Positions 25,876 to 39,000 of a stretch of 64,000 nucleotides of DNA are shown here, one piece after another. Position 1 is the first letter of the stretch; the number at the start of each line of letters is the position of its first letter. This DNA comes from Diprion similis (taxonomy: Eukaryota; Arthropoda; Insecta; Hymenoptera; Diprionidae), in the NCBI RefSeq assembly GCF_021155765.1, contig NC_060108.1, forward strand, positions 13,603,025 through 13,667,024, written 5' to 3'. Position numbers and translations under genes: made by a program. The notes below the pieces were generated by a model. It was not told the DNA's origin, searched no databases, and saw only the letters and a program-made list of their open reading frames with translations.

Positions 25876-28800
25876 CACTAGATTCTAATTACTTACTAGA
25901 CTCTCACCCTGCACCTACACCCGACCTTTTCATCCTCGTGTCACCGCTGTTTCCACCTGATGCAAGGCAGTAAGACAGAGAGGAGAATTCCCAAGTTGCA
26001 TTAAATCCGCACTCGCTATTCCCCAGACAAGGTTTTCTTCCTCTGTAATTCTCTTCGCACTCTTTTTCTACTATTTTTCTTCCATTTTCATCTCGGCCAC
26101 CATCCGTAGTCGTCATTCGCGCAAGCTCCGTGTCTCGTATTATGTATAACGGTGCTCGACTCCCGGTGAACTGTGACCACTTTTTCCCCTCGATGTTTCG
26201 AATTCATATACATATTTCAATTAACGGATATGACACGCATTGCAATATCCAAGGAAAATATATTCACATGGATATAAAGCTCGGGTTACGCTGTGCATAT
26301 AACTTTAATATCGAAAGGCGTTTAGCAATTACATGCAGTGAAAAATATGACGACGGATTGCGAAACGTTGCAAAAAATTAATGCTCCACGTACCTACTAT
26401 TCTCGTTTTCGATTGAAAAGTTTTCAATCTGTAAAAATATCTCTTATACGATCTTTTTCTGATAACTTGTTAATTGATTTTCCTTCTCTTTTCTTTTTTT
26501 CATTTCGAAACTCGACGGCTGCAATAATAAACCGATAGTAAAGAATCTTCGACACTTAGGATATTCAGCTGAGTAATGGGATAGCCATCAAAAAAAAAAA
26601 AAATAAAAAAAGTTGTTCATTTTTCCTTTTCCTTCATTTTCTTTTTGCCCAAAAATGGCGCTTCATCGAGAAACGAGCCTGGTCGAATGGTACGGCTCCG
26701 GATAACGGCGCTTATGTAACAAAAACAAACTCTCTGAGAGTTTTAGGGCAAGTGTGTAGAAAGAGTGTGGAGGGGGACGAACGAAGGGCAACACGCTGTT
26801 ATAGACTTTCGGGGAAAGCCAATTCCGAGGAACTTTCCATCTGTCTGTTGGTCCGTCTGCGTCTATTTGTCTTTCTTGTCTGCTAATCTTGTAACTTCCT
26901 CGAGTTTCCGCTATAGATTTCAGTCACGTTGGAATTTATAATAAGTAACGATATGAAAACTGTACTAAAATATCGCTATAATGTGTAATGAAATCATTGA
27001 ATAACTTCAAATCATTTGAGTTGACTGAAAAAAATTTAGCTCCTATTTAAACAATTTTTTAATGGATCCTAACCTCCGATCCAGGCACTTTCAATGTTCT
27101 TGTTCATTGAAATCGATCGAAAGCACAGATCATTTATCTAAAAACCAGCTAGAAGATCGTATAATTTGGGATGCAAAACGCTCAAGTCTGAAAATTTTTT
27201 CGAGAGTGAGAGCTCTCGATTTTCACTGCTTCCGGTGTCCATTTTGACTTGATCCGTTTCCGACCCCCCGAACTTACATGCGAGCAGTTTACAGAGCTTT
27301 TAGCCCTGAATTCAGCACCGAGGGTCTGGAAAGTTTCCAAAACTCGTCGTCAGCCAGACTATTGACTATTCGCAAGGACTGAAACCACCCTGTTCTCCGC
27401 GTGTTATCCGTTTTATTGAATCCGCACCCCGTCTGCCGAGATTCAAGGGGGCTTTAAACCCCTCCGGGGCAATCTACCATTTTGTGTAGTTTTACGACTG
27501 CCTCAGGTTGCACCTTGCGTCCGAAATATATATCAAAGATTTTTCTCCTCCTTTTTTCCATTCAGAAATCCCTTCGTGAAACTCAAACCACGTACGTGTC
27601 TGCGAGATGATAATAAAAACAAAAAATAATAATAAGAATAAAATTACGAGGGTGGAATTGATCGAAATTTGCGTTTATATTAACGCGACGTCCGTTTTCG
27701 CATTACATGAATTCAAATTAACGACCCGTTGCGTTAAGCTGCTGGTTTAAATTCACCCGCTTTATTAATAAGCTGAATTTTCGATCTTCTCTTCGAGTTA
27801 TAACAAATTTAAATTTACCCGAGAAAAAAGAATAAGAAAGAAGAATATTGAAGTTTACAGAATATATAGAAATAGGTATAAAGTACGCACATGGTTATGT
27901 GTGCGTAAAGGGAGGGAGAAGGAATGAAGAAAATTAATAACTTTGTACATACCCAACGTCACTTCGCCGAGAAAGAAGAAAACAGGTTGAAAAATAAAGG
28001 GGAGCGTGAGTGGTGAGTCCACAAGAATTTGGGGATGGTGGAAAGATACACATCTGCGCGTACGTTGACTTGACATAAAAAAATTTCAGAAGAAAGAAAA
28101 AAGAAAAATAAAACAAGACGAAAGAACACGTCAACAAACCTGAATATTCAGAGAGTAATGAACGAAACGAATAAAGATACATAACACGATCTAGATATGA
28201 AGAATCTGGAGAAAGGAGCAAAGCCGAAATACAATAACGGATTATAAGATAATCGCGGATTTCTTCTCCCCCTTCGTTTGCTTCTCACCTTCGATTCGCG
28301 CGACGTAATTATTCTATAGGAAAAAAAAATAAGGCAGCTACTTTATCGCACTAACGGTCCCACGGACGGTAGGCAATTCACCATGATTGGGCACCGGGGG
28401 AATGGGCAACATGAATCAAGCAATGTGGGCTAAGCCTACAAGCGATCGACCGCACAGATACTACCGACACAATATGCCGTTGTCGCCGTAACACCATAAT
28501 CCTTCCTGCACACCCATTGACTATCTGTCCCAGCCCCGAACACTCCTTGCTCTGTGCTTCTGCTACCTGTGTCCGTCCACGTGGACAACTGCAGAATTAC
28601 TACACCCTCGGTATTCGTAGACCGGATATGACTATGAAATCACGAAAATGCGAAGAAGCGGAAAGAGCAGATTTTGCAAAACTCGATGAAAAATATTCGG
28701 GAAACTGTAGAATGAACTAACTAAGGAAGCTTAAATGTGGTTTGAGAAAAGTGATCGAGATACGATAAAGACAAATGAGTTTCAATTAATATTATGCATT

Positions 28801-31800
28801 ACTGTGGGTGCATATTTTTCTGAATTAAATCCGTGACGAGAATGAGATGAAAATGATTTACCGTTCATTTGGAATCGCAATATTTATAAAAGAAACTGTA
28901 TGGATAGGTGGATTTTTTCAAAGGGTAAAACGGTGCAGTGTAAATGAAAAATGTTAGACTTAAACTGATATCTATCTGACCTACCACGATTCGTACGACT
29001 CGAATGACTGGTTTCAATTAAGTTTCACTAATTGGAATCACCCAGTCGATATTTATACGCCTTGGTAGGTTTTAATTTCTCTATTTCAATACGATTCCAG
29101 GCGTAGAAAAAGCCACCTTCACACGGTTGTGTACGCGTGTAATTTCACCGAGTTATTATACCCACCCAGGTAAGTACAGACATACGTGTTACACCGATAT
29201 AATCAGCATGTAAGTGAAGTGTTAAAGAATATGAGTTTATACACCGTCGAGCTGAAAGGGAAAAAATTAATCACCCCACGGCCGTAATGACGCATCTCAT
29301 TTAAGGCATGGAAATAAAAATTTCCGCATATCTTCAGACAACTTCATCCGTATAACGTAAAGGAGACAACTTTGTAAAAAGTGTTAATTTGTTCTTAGTT
29401 AAAAATATCACGAAAATTTATATCATTCAGTGATTTCTGTATATTCTTAAGTCGCGATTTCTATCATTTTAACATTTATCTCACTGACATTTCTCGGCTA
29501 AATTTATTCCACGCAGTATCTAACAATGGTGAAAGAGCCAAGAATTTTTCACTCGTTTCGAGAGAAATTTGTTGTGAAAAAATGTTAAGGTTCCTCGGTG
29601 TATCGATAAAACTTTTCTTTTTCTTTTCTTAATTACATCATGAAATCGACCTTCTTCATTTCTTCAATTTCCTCGGGGGTTGAAAATCGCATTGTTATAG
29701 ACAGATATCCGAGGCGTCTCCCATTACAATCGATATTTCCGGTCGGACATGGACTGCGGTAAACGAGATACCTTCCTTAGTTCGGACGTGCTCGCGTACC
29801 GCAAAAGTCACTGAGAACTAGTATACCTACTATGTGTAGAATCCGAGGGAGACGTAATTCCGCCGTGGACGGTCTTTTCCCGTGATCACTTTACCCCTGC
29901 AGTTTCCCGCACTCCGTTCTCCGCAACTCTGCGGTTCATATCTGCGTCCGGTTTCCTCGCGGGCCGGCCGTTATAGTTTAAACTTGAACTATCATTAGCC
30001 GAAACGCGAACTTCCGGTTCTTCAGACGTGATATCGGCGTCGTCGACACAGCGAAGACGCGTTTCTCGTTTAATTATACGCATTAAACTCTGCAATCGAA
30101 AAATAATGATCTCGAACTCCGACGTGTTGTTCTCAAAATTGGAAGAGAAAATAAAGAAATTAATACAAGTTTTTTTTTTAACGACTGAGTAAAACATTAC
30201 TCATTTTGACTATTACTGTAACAGAAATAAATTTTCTATCGTTATCCGTGCGCAAAGCAAACATTTTTGTAGATACAAATTGTTCGTTATTGCAGGTAGA
30301 ATTTTGTTGGCTGGTATTTTTTCGGGTCAACGATGCACTTCAGGTTCTGATAACAGTAAAGATAAGTGGCATCTAACTCGGTTGGTAAATACTGCAGAAT
30401 CTTTGCAGATTTTTCCATTCAAAATGTGATTCCAAGTTGTGAAAATAGAAACAAAAATTGGTGAAAAATGTTGAACTACATTCTTTCCTGGTAAAAATGA
30501 GAATGAAACAAAAATGTGGCATCGTCGAAGGGAATTGAAGAGTAGATATCGGTGAGACTGAAAGTTCGGTGTATGTAGTCCGCTGTGAAACGACGCTAAG
30601 AATCTCGATAAGAGAATAGAGCGAACTCGCCAAGAATGTAACTGCGAAGGCAATAAATCCCGGAGAAAGATTCCTGAGCTAGGTTCTGCAATTCGCGAAA
30701 CGATACGATTGCAATTACAAGGAAATAAATGCCTCCTTCCGGAGCATCTGAGGGTGAACACATTCGAACTTGTCCCGTCGCGTCAGTCTGCCGCTCCGAG
30801 TTGTGATCGGCAGTCTGCAAGGGTAGGAGTTCCGGGAATACCCCTCATCTAAATTCCGGCTCAATTTTTTCTGGATCATCAGAATCCAGCCGGGATGCCG
30901 GAGATCCGGATTACGCCTCATCGCAGCAAACGTAAGCGTAAGGTAAGCGAGGGTGAAAGAAAGATTGAGGTGTAGATCGGAGAAAAACGCTGTAAATTGG
31001 CTTGGAATAAGTGGAATAAGGGGATGCCACGCGGAATCTTCTCCCGAGCCGGGAAAACTCGGAGGGGCGAAAATCGCGGGGGTAAGGTTACATTAATAAG
31101 CGATTCCAAGCCTCGAGGGGCACAAGGTGGAAAAATTCCCCGACTCGTCATTCGCTCTGATATATTTCCACCCCGCACGTCCTACCCTTGGGCCAAACGA
31201 ATCGTTAAAGTGATTAATTCTCATTTAACCAGTGCACCGGACCCCATTGTTTTCGAGGTAAGAATTCTGCCCTTTAATCGCCACTTCTACGTGGCCGAAT
31301 ACTTGTCGTGTCTTTACCTTTGTGATAAAGTAAACTCAGTAATCAGTCGTTTCTTTTTTCTTGTCAAATATATATTGTTATTAAGTCACTGTTTTCTGTA
31401 TCATGCAGATATTCTAAACCGTCTCAAAATGCGCAACCGATTCAATTCGACTTGAATAATTTTATTTCCTGAACTGTTTATTCCTTTAATGAATTGATGG
31501 AAGACTGAAAAACGTGGTGATGATGAACGGACGTTATCTAGTCTCCTGTAACAATTTTTGTAATTTTTTTTTCGAAGCAAATATTTTAACTCTTCTCCGT
31601 AACTGTTTAAATTTTTTCTGACTCCCTCGCTCTTCGACTCCTGCTGCTTCGTTTCTCTCATTCTCTTTTCCCATTTATATCACTTTTTCTCATCCGTATT
31701 GCACACGTGGCGTGACGTCGTACTTTCTGAACTTTTTTTTTCTTTCCCTCTGTTTCGTTTTCTCTCTCTCTCTCTATTTCTCTTTCTCTCTTTCTCTCTT

Positions 31801-32392
31801 TCCATCCATTTGTTTTTTACCTCCGAAAATTACTGTTCCCGCAGAGTTTTGTCGTTACGTACAGCCTGCACATCGGAGTTATAATGTGAAGCACCTCTGT
31901 CTGAATGTGACGAAACTTATGACTCTGGTAATATGTTTTTCATTACAGTTTGCTCAAATGCAGAGAAGGAATCTCAGCGGGCGGTTATATAATATATCAA
32001 AAATATTATTTAGCTCCTGAATGCTGTTACACGGAAAATGTAACCACGTTCACGTTTATCAGAGTCCGAAGTGAAGTGAAAAAAAATAACCAAACTGATT
32101 AAAAAATCTGTCTCTTTGTGCTACCTAAGAAAATGAATTTCACTTCAAGGGAACAGAATTTGAGGTTTGAAAAGAATTTTTACAAGCTGCAGACTGATTT
32201 GTCAAATTGGTTTTTCCATCAGATGAGATCTAAAAATTTTCTATTTTTTAGATTGTGCGATGTTTCTGCAACGTATAAAATTTTTTTTTCTCATCTTTCT
32301 CTACAAAAATACACAATATTGGACGAAAAAAAAGCTCATGATATCAGGTTTTATTCGCACAAAATATTATACAGAATAAGTAGCTAACAATC

Positions 32393-32586
32393 GAATGATC
32401 TAACGCGCATGCGCTAAAATTCTAGAGCAAAAGCAGTTATTTTGTCAGGTTGACGAACCGTCATAAGTTCAGAACGTTCAGATAACAGGTCATACTTGTA
32501 TATATGTGACCTAAAAAATGTTGATCCTCCAGACAAAACAACTGCTTCTGCGCTACAATTTTATCTCAGGTGCGTTAGATCATTCA
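32393..32586. mobile_element. foldback (MITE-like) inverted-repeat element, about 195 bp
   Basis: The left arm (32393 to about 32451, beginning GAATGATCTAACGC) and the right arm (about 32521-32586) are imperfect reverse complements over roughly 60 bp. Shared blocks include GATCTAACGC, TAAAATT, AAGCAGTT and TTTTGTC. Between them a second, weaker pairing links AGGTCATA with TGTGACCT. No ORF is present. The structure fits a small non-autonomous DNA transposon or a long hairpin transcript source. Target-site duplications are not obvious. Confidence 0.5.
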
Positions 32587-32919
32587 TTTAAGACATCTTT
32601 TTCTAGGTGAGTCTTAAAAAGCTTCAATTAAAAACAGGAGATTCGTTTCGCAAAATGAAAGATGGGAAAAAGTTGCCCCGGTATTTCGCCATTTTTCATT
32701 TTCCATCGCAACACTGAATACCGGGGGGGACAGTGTTAGCCAAATCAGGGGCTTCTCTCGTACTACATCACCTCGGAAAGTGTAAATATTTTTCCGATAT
32801 CCCCGGAGTTCGTCCAGAAAAATTTCCAGGAGGTGGAAAGGGAGAGACACATGCGTCAATTGTAAAACTCCGTTTCGCGAAACGTAGGGCGGAGAGAAGG
32901 GGGAAAGGGGGGAAGGGGA

Positions 32920-32930
32920 GGGGGGGGGGG
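32920..32930. repeat. poly-G tract
   Basis: Eleven consecutive G at the end of a G-rich stretch (about 32888-32930). Confidence 0.9.
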
Positions 32931-35900
32931 ATTTACCGCGTTGCTCGCATGCTTCAGGGTACGCACAGGCATGTGTACCCGTGGGTTCAAGGGGTAATAT
33001 CCCCTGCGGGATTTTAGGATTTGTCGCAATTAAACATTAACGGGGCTGTTTCGCGTTTATTTCGTTTTATAGCCTTTCCCGGTACCTTAACGTACGACAT
33101 CGTGGTCGGGCATCGCGCTGCTCCAGGCACTAACCCTTTTTAAACTTCACTGTAGTAAGTACGCTCTATGGGGATTTGTTCACTTCAGAGTCCTATGTCG
33201 GTGATGGATAGCCCTGAGCACCCTGGAAACGAAGAACATTTAGATCGAAAAAATTGTTCGGAACACTCTCAACTCAAGCTCTTGTTGTTCATGCAATGAT
33301 TGTATTTGAAACTTGAAAAGCAGCCGATAATCGAGTGGTGAAGGGCAAGTGCGTCTGCCCCTTTAAGACGCCTATACAGCACGTACTCTGATGAAGGATC
33401 GCGGGGCATTTCGAGGGGTAAATTGAAACACTGGAGAGTTGTCGAGCCGGCTTGGAATGTCGAATGGCATTTAGAGGCCCGTGTTCAATTAACGATTCAA
33501 GCTCGCTCGGTATACGACACGCAATGTGGACGGTGCAGCGGGATCATCACCCCGAGAATCAACTCCACGCTTTAATACAATTGTCAAAAGTTTAAGTAGA
33601 GTTGCCGTACTCCACCATCTGCAGACTGTTATTCCGTACGACAATCCGCACAACCCTCGAAGCAACGCGCCGAGCCGCAAACTTCCCCCTTCTCGTATGC
33701 CTGATTCATACAATGACGATACTCGACTTTCCACCCCCATTGAGACATCCACTTATTCCCTCGATATCGGGGAGAGGATAAATATTCAGGTCATGCTTTC
33801 CTCCGAGAAATAGCTGCGTTTTATACTAAGGCGTCTGTTAATTCTATCGAAGAATCAAAGGACATCGAGGACAACTGGATCGGGTAAGTATAGGAAGGAC
33901 CTGTTTCCAATTGATGCTAAGTCGTCTGCTCTAACGTGTCTTTAACATTTCAGAACCGTTCGGGACATTTGCATTCGTTGTGACAATTGAATAAGCTTGA
34001 CAGTCAAATTATACCATTCTTAAAGTCGGGATCACATTCTCATGAACGTAAGAAGGATTTCAGCTATCAGCCGGCAATAGGGTAAAAAGTTTACATTCCG
34101 TCATCGGAATGAGTGTTTTCGTCAATTTTAACGTGACGCCAGTATCTCTCAATTTTCTGAAACCTCTGTCGTGTGATTTCTCAATTTCTTCTCATCGCTG
34201 AAGTAAAAATGGTAAAATACTCTCGACTACGTAGTCACACTAATTTTCAAAATTTCACCATAAACTAAAACCACTTCAGTACTTTTTCTCTACATACATA
34301 CTGCTGAATCTGAAAATAACTTGGGTGCAGCGTGGTTATTCCTAAATTTCAAGGTCAAGTGAAGACAAGAAAGAACTTCCTCAGGCAGACAGATTAGACA
34401 AGGCATCCGAGAGACGGTTGGTAAACTCGCGAGGAAATGTGCAGAAATAAATAAATGAATTGCAGAACCACGAACAAGGTAAACAAGTGTAACTCTGTGG
34501 TGTTTAGAATCAAACCCGCAGCAAGTTTCAAGCAATTCGCAAGCAGCCATCGCCTGAAGGCAAAGCGCAGAAGGTGAAATGCAAGTTCTGGCATGCAATT
34601 TACTTAGCGTCGCCTCATACTGTTCCGCACCAGCAGTTTACTCAAGAGGCACTTAGAACCACCCACGTACTGTTTCTCGTAAGAAATGGTGTGAACACGA
34701 GTAAGCCGACTCCTCGAGGCTTGACAACGCTTCGGGTTCGTTGGTCGGGCAATTCAAAAATGGTGTGAAAAATTCAACACGATGTATTTAGCCAAGGGTA
34801 AAAAGCGTGAACTTGGTTTTCGCTGGACTATCTCTCTTTAATGCCGCATTGTCTGTGTGGTAAGTATATATCTACATACGTATGTATATATAGATATACA
34901 TTTATCTTCTGTAATTTAAATTGCCCACGATACATCAAGCTTCCTTTTGCGTTTCCTGACGCTAACCCCAAAACACCGACGGACCACTTTCCCCGGGAAC
35001 GCTTTCTATTTTACTTAAGTAGTGAATCTCGAAAGTGCTATTGACTTTTATTTATATCCTAACGTTGAGGGAAATCCCTGGCTCACCCTGTAGATTCTTT
35101 TTTCGAGCAAGGTGAGCGGAGCTTTTTTGTCTCTCTCCCTCTCTCTTTCTCTCTTTCCTTCTGTCTACTATTCCCAAGTTTTTTGTTTGCTCTTTTTTTC
35201 TCACTTTTCTGGCTTTTATTTTAACTTGTCACTGTCTATTCCCACAGAGAGTACGAGGTATCAGAACAATTCATAGCTAGGCCTCGTGCTCTACAAGTTT
35301 GTCTGTCAAGTTTTCAGCTCGACGAAGCACGTGCGGATAAATGACAGCTTTTCCCCCCTTGCGGCTATGTTCTCACAGACCCTTCAACTTTTCAGACACT
35401 CCAACCTCTCGATACGGGGGCGAGTACATTACGTGTGAACGGAAAAACATATTTGAAGAAACAGCGGTCGTAATCGAAGGTAACTTACGATTTTCTCTAA
35501 ACGTACCGTTCTCAAACGCTGAAGAATTCACGAAACACATTAATCCGAGGAAATGTACCGAGTGTAAAAAACAGTAAGAAAAACACAAAGGCCAATGTAG
35601 CGGCAGCGCGACCCGAATTAAAACTTAATTACTTGCTCGGAATACCAACACCATTAAAATCGTTGACGTTGATAATAATTAATGAATCGCACATTATGCG
35701 AGATCCGCGCGTTTTTACCTGGGATAAGTCTTGAAGCTGTTTGTTGATATAAAACAGCAAGACCTCGCAATAGCGCAGCTGTGAGGGAAAGCGACGAGGT
35801 AGGAATTCCGGAGAATAGTTTGAAACGACACTTGAGTAGTTTCAGACTGAAATTTCATGACGCGTAACCGGCCAACTTCTCGCATAGGAATGAAAACGTT

Positions 35901-36045
35901 CAACTCTCTCCTTGACATCTGTAAAAACTTCCATAACCGTGTTCCACAAATAACACGTCGGAGTGATAACAACTTTTTTTCATCTCACGTCACTTGAAGA
36001 GGGTAAAACTCGGAATAAACAAAACCAGGAGAAAAACTAAGGATA

Positions 36046-39000
36046 ATGCCTGCCCCGAAGCGCCAGGACAAAAAAAGTTCAAAGAGCAAGGGAACAGTCA
36101 CCGATGACTCGTGGCGATCGGAAATCGAAAATCTAACCCTCAACGACGATCGATGGACCTGCGTTATCGCAATGATCGTCGAAACTAGGGTGAATCACGG
36201 CAGGTACGTTGAACTCTTCAACGACGCAGCAACGGACGAAACGAGAGCCGCGATCTTCGCACTGTCATACGACAAGCTGATCCGGGGGGTGAAACTGCTC
36301 GCCAAGTCCGACTTGAGCCAAAGCCCAATTGGCCAAGGCATCTGCCGCTTCGCCAGTAAGGAACTGGAAGCAACGGGAGAAGCAGCGATGAATCCGTGGC
36401 TCCTGAGCAGGTTGATTAAGTTCTTCGTCCACCAGGCGAAGGTGAAGCACCAGGCGATGCTCGAAGGACGTAAAAGGGCCGAGACAGAAAGCGTGCTCGA
36501 AACAGAGGCCCTGAAATCTACGACCAGCACTGGCCGGCCGAACATCGCTGTCAAGGCAAACGGCGGTTCCGGAGACGCGAAAACGTTTGTTAAGACGAAC
36601 ACTAGACTAAGGAAGCGCGGCGAGGAGACGAGAGACTTAAAGCTACGCATCGACGACGCTCCTGTTGATGGACCGAATCTGTACGTCGTCCTCTCCGGCT
36701 TCCACGATCCAGCCTTGCTGAAGGAGCTTCTCGACGCTGGCCTACCCCTGGTGGCCGTCTTCAAGGTCTGCCGCCCCGGGGAAGAGATCGAAGTCGTTGA
36801 ACCGAATCTGAACGAGACCAACTCCTACCTCGCCCGAGTCGAGGAGACGAAAGCTCGGCTCCGGAGGTTCTGGTCGACGCTAGAAGCGCCACTGAAAGCA
36901 GCTTCCCACTACGGTCAGGTCATCTGGCAGACCTTCTGCCCTCCAGAACTTCCGGAATACATACTCGAGGAGGAAATAGAACACTTTAAGACGGATGCCT
37001 ACCGGAGGATCTCCTTCCTGATGTACGACCTGTGCGATATTCGACGGTACTATGCTAGCTATATCAGTAGCATGCGACTCCAGACCGGCCTTAAAGAAAC
37101 GAGGCCAGTTATTCAGGATAGAGGTAACTATGACACGGTCGTTAGTCTCTTTTCCGAGGAGTGCGTTTCGGTTCCGATGGTGCTGGATGCTCTGCTGAAC
37201 CAGGTAGCTAAATCCGCGTTGGTCGAGGGGGTGGAGAAAGTTTGGTTGAAAACGCGCGAGACGATTGTTGAGGAGGATACTAGTCAGGGTGAATCGAAAA
37301 TCGATTACCTCAATCAAGAATTCGATGTTATTCGGAAAGAAACGAATCCACAGAGACGTACGAACCCGCGTTTAATTATTCATGGCGACACTCTGGCAGG
37401 TAAGACTCATCGGTGTTCAGTAGGACTAGATGATGTCTCGGAAACAAACGGTATCGACCTCGGAAAAAGCGTCCTGATACAGTTTGCGATCGCGTCACTA
37501 TGGCGCGGTGTTCCACCCTTGACGAGTGATCAGGTTGATATGTACGCGTACCACATTAAACAGATATCCGGTTGCTTCGCGGAGAGTGTAAACAGCGCCA
37601 CAATGAAACACTATCTGCATCTCCTTCTCTTTGAGAAACTTATAAACGGAGGTAGACCACGGATCAATTTTCACGAAAGAGCGGATCTTGAGACAAGAGT
37701 ATCGTTCCCAACCCTCCGGGTCCTGTGCCCAAGCCTCAAAGACAAGCGTACCAAGTCGGAAACAGCCGCTTCTGAGCAGAACAGCATTGGAAATTTTGGT
37801 TCTTCCTTCTCAAGCGACAGTAAGATCGAGTACAATAAATCTATAGAAGATACCTTTGAGTGCCCGGAATTCTTCGAACTAATAGACACGCGGGAAATGT
37901 TCACGTCCGGTCATTTCTCCAGCCTGGAAACGTGTTCTGAACAAAACCCCGGTGGCCTGAACTTCGCTGAGTTCGACAGTGTCCAACTTTTGTCTACCGA
38001 CGTATTTTCACAGCTGTTCTTCAAGTGTTGCGAAGAATACGACGGTCTTGAAACTCGGTACTTTGCGCCCACCGACTCAATGCTGATATTTTTTCACAAC
38101 ATTCGACCCTGCTGTGAGGTCACGCAACAACAATACACCGCTAACATTCGCACACCAGTGTGCCTCAGAGATTTCAGTAGATTTATTCTCGAGGAGGAAA
38201 AAGATTGGATAGAAAAAGAGGACGAGGCGCATGCCGAACGGCTAACTGCAGAAGAGGCTCAGCGAAAGACGCGGATTTCAGAAAGCGACAAGTTGCCAAT
38301 GAGCAGTTGTTACACCGATGCGGACTTCACCCTAGCGGATTCGATCAAAGGAGCGGAAATGCGGAAACAAAAGTCGCGGCTGACTCTAATGGACTTAATG
38401 GAACCTGTCGAGCTTCCGGTCGAGGATAAGAAGAAAACGAGACCCAGAAAAGAGGCCAAAGGAACAGTTGCACAGGAGGATAACAAGTCCAAGGACCGAG
38501 GCAGGCCGATTAATCCAAAGAACAAAGCGGACGAGGGTGTCGGTACGAATGCCTTGTTCCTACCACTCAAGAGAGTGTCCTCACTGCATTGCGCAAGGGA
38601 CTATGAATCCTGGACCTTCCTCGGGTATGACGTCGGCAACTACAGGGTCCAAGTTTCCGGCTCCGAATCAGAGTTCCTGTCAAATGACGGAACGATGGTC
38701 AAAGTGCACCTCGAGGAGTGGGCTTACGCCGATTCCACGCTGCAGATAACGATCGAACTTCACGGCAATAATCTCGTCTTGTACAGTTTTTTCAACGATC
38801 AAGTTTCACCGATCTATCATTTCACCACAACAAACGGAATCGTCATGAGTTTTGCCTTGGAAGAAAAGAGCGAACCGATATTTCGAGCCTCCTGGCCGTC
38901 TGGATTGGTCGTTGAAGTGCTTCCAGGGGACGGTTCATTGGGCCCGTTCTACGTCAAGCAATCATACGTTTCCAAAGGCTCCGGGTGCTCTGGGATATTG

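Larger units (their letters stand above)
22059..36045. other. intergenic region between CFAP96 and SPAG17
   Basis: The first few hundred bases should be the CFAP96 3' UTR, but no clear AATAAA is seen close to the stop. Features noted: an ORF-dense patch at 22290-23220, a poly-C tract near 23269-23289, a 13-bp perfect-stem inverted repeat at 25539-25588, and a CT/GA run that can fold on itself at 25834-25875. There are also a foldback element at 32393-32586, a poly-G tract at 32920-32930 and CT-rich sequence at 31760-31800 and 35120-35162. No further protein-coding gene is supported. Confidence 0.6.

Noticed and set aside
30997..31455. 152-codon plus-strand ORF
   Set aside because: It is Lys/Arg/Gly-rich with a low-complexity start and no recognisable motif. 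The opposite strand is also open, which suggests compositional bias.
36195..36821. 208-codon minus-strand ORF
   Set aside because: It lies fully inside SPAG17 exon 1 and is the antisense shadow of a GC-rich coding exon, with no family signature of its own.
36880..37317. 145-codon minus-strand ORF
   Set aside because: Antisense shadow of SPAG17 exon 1.
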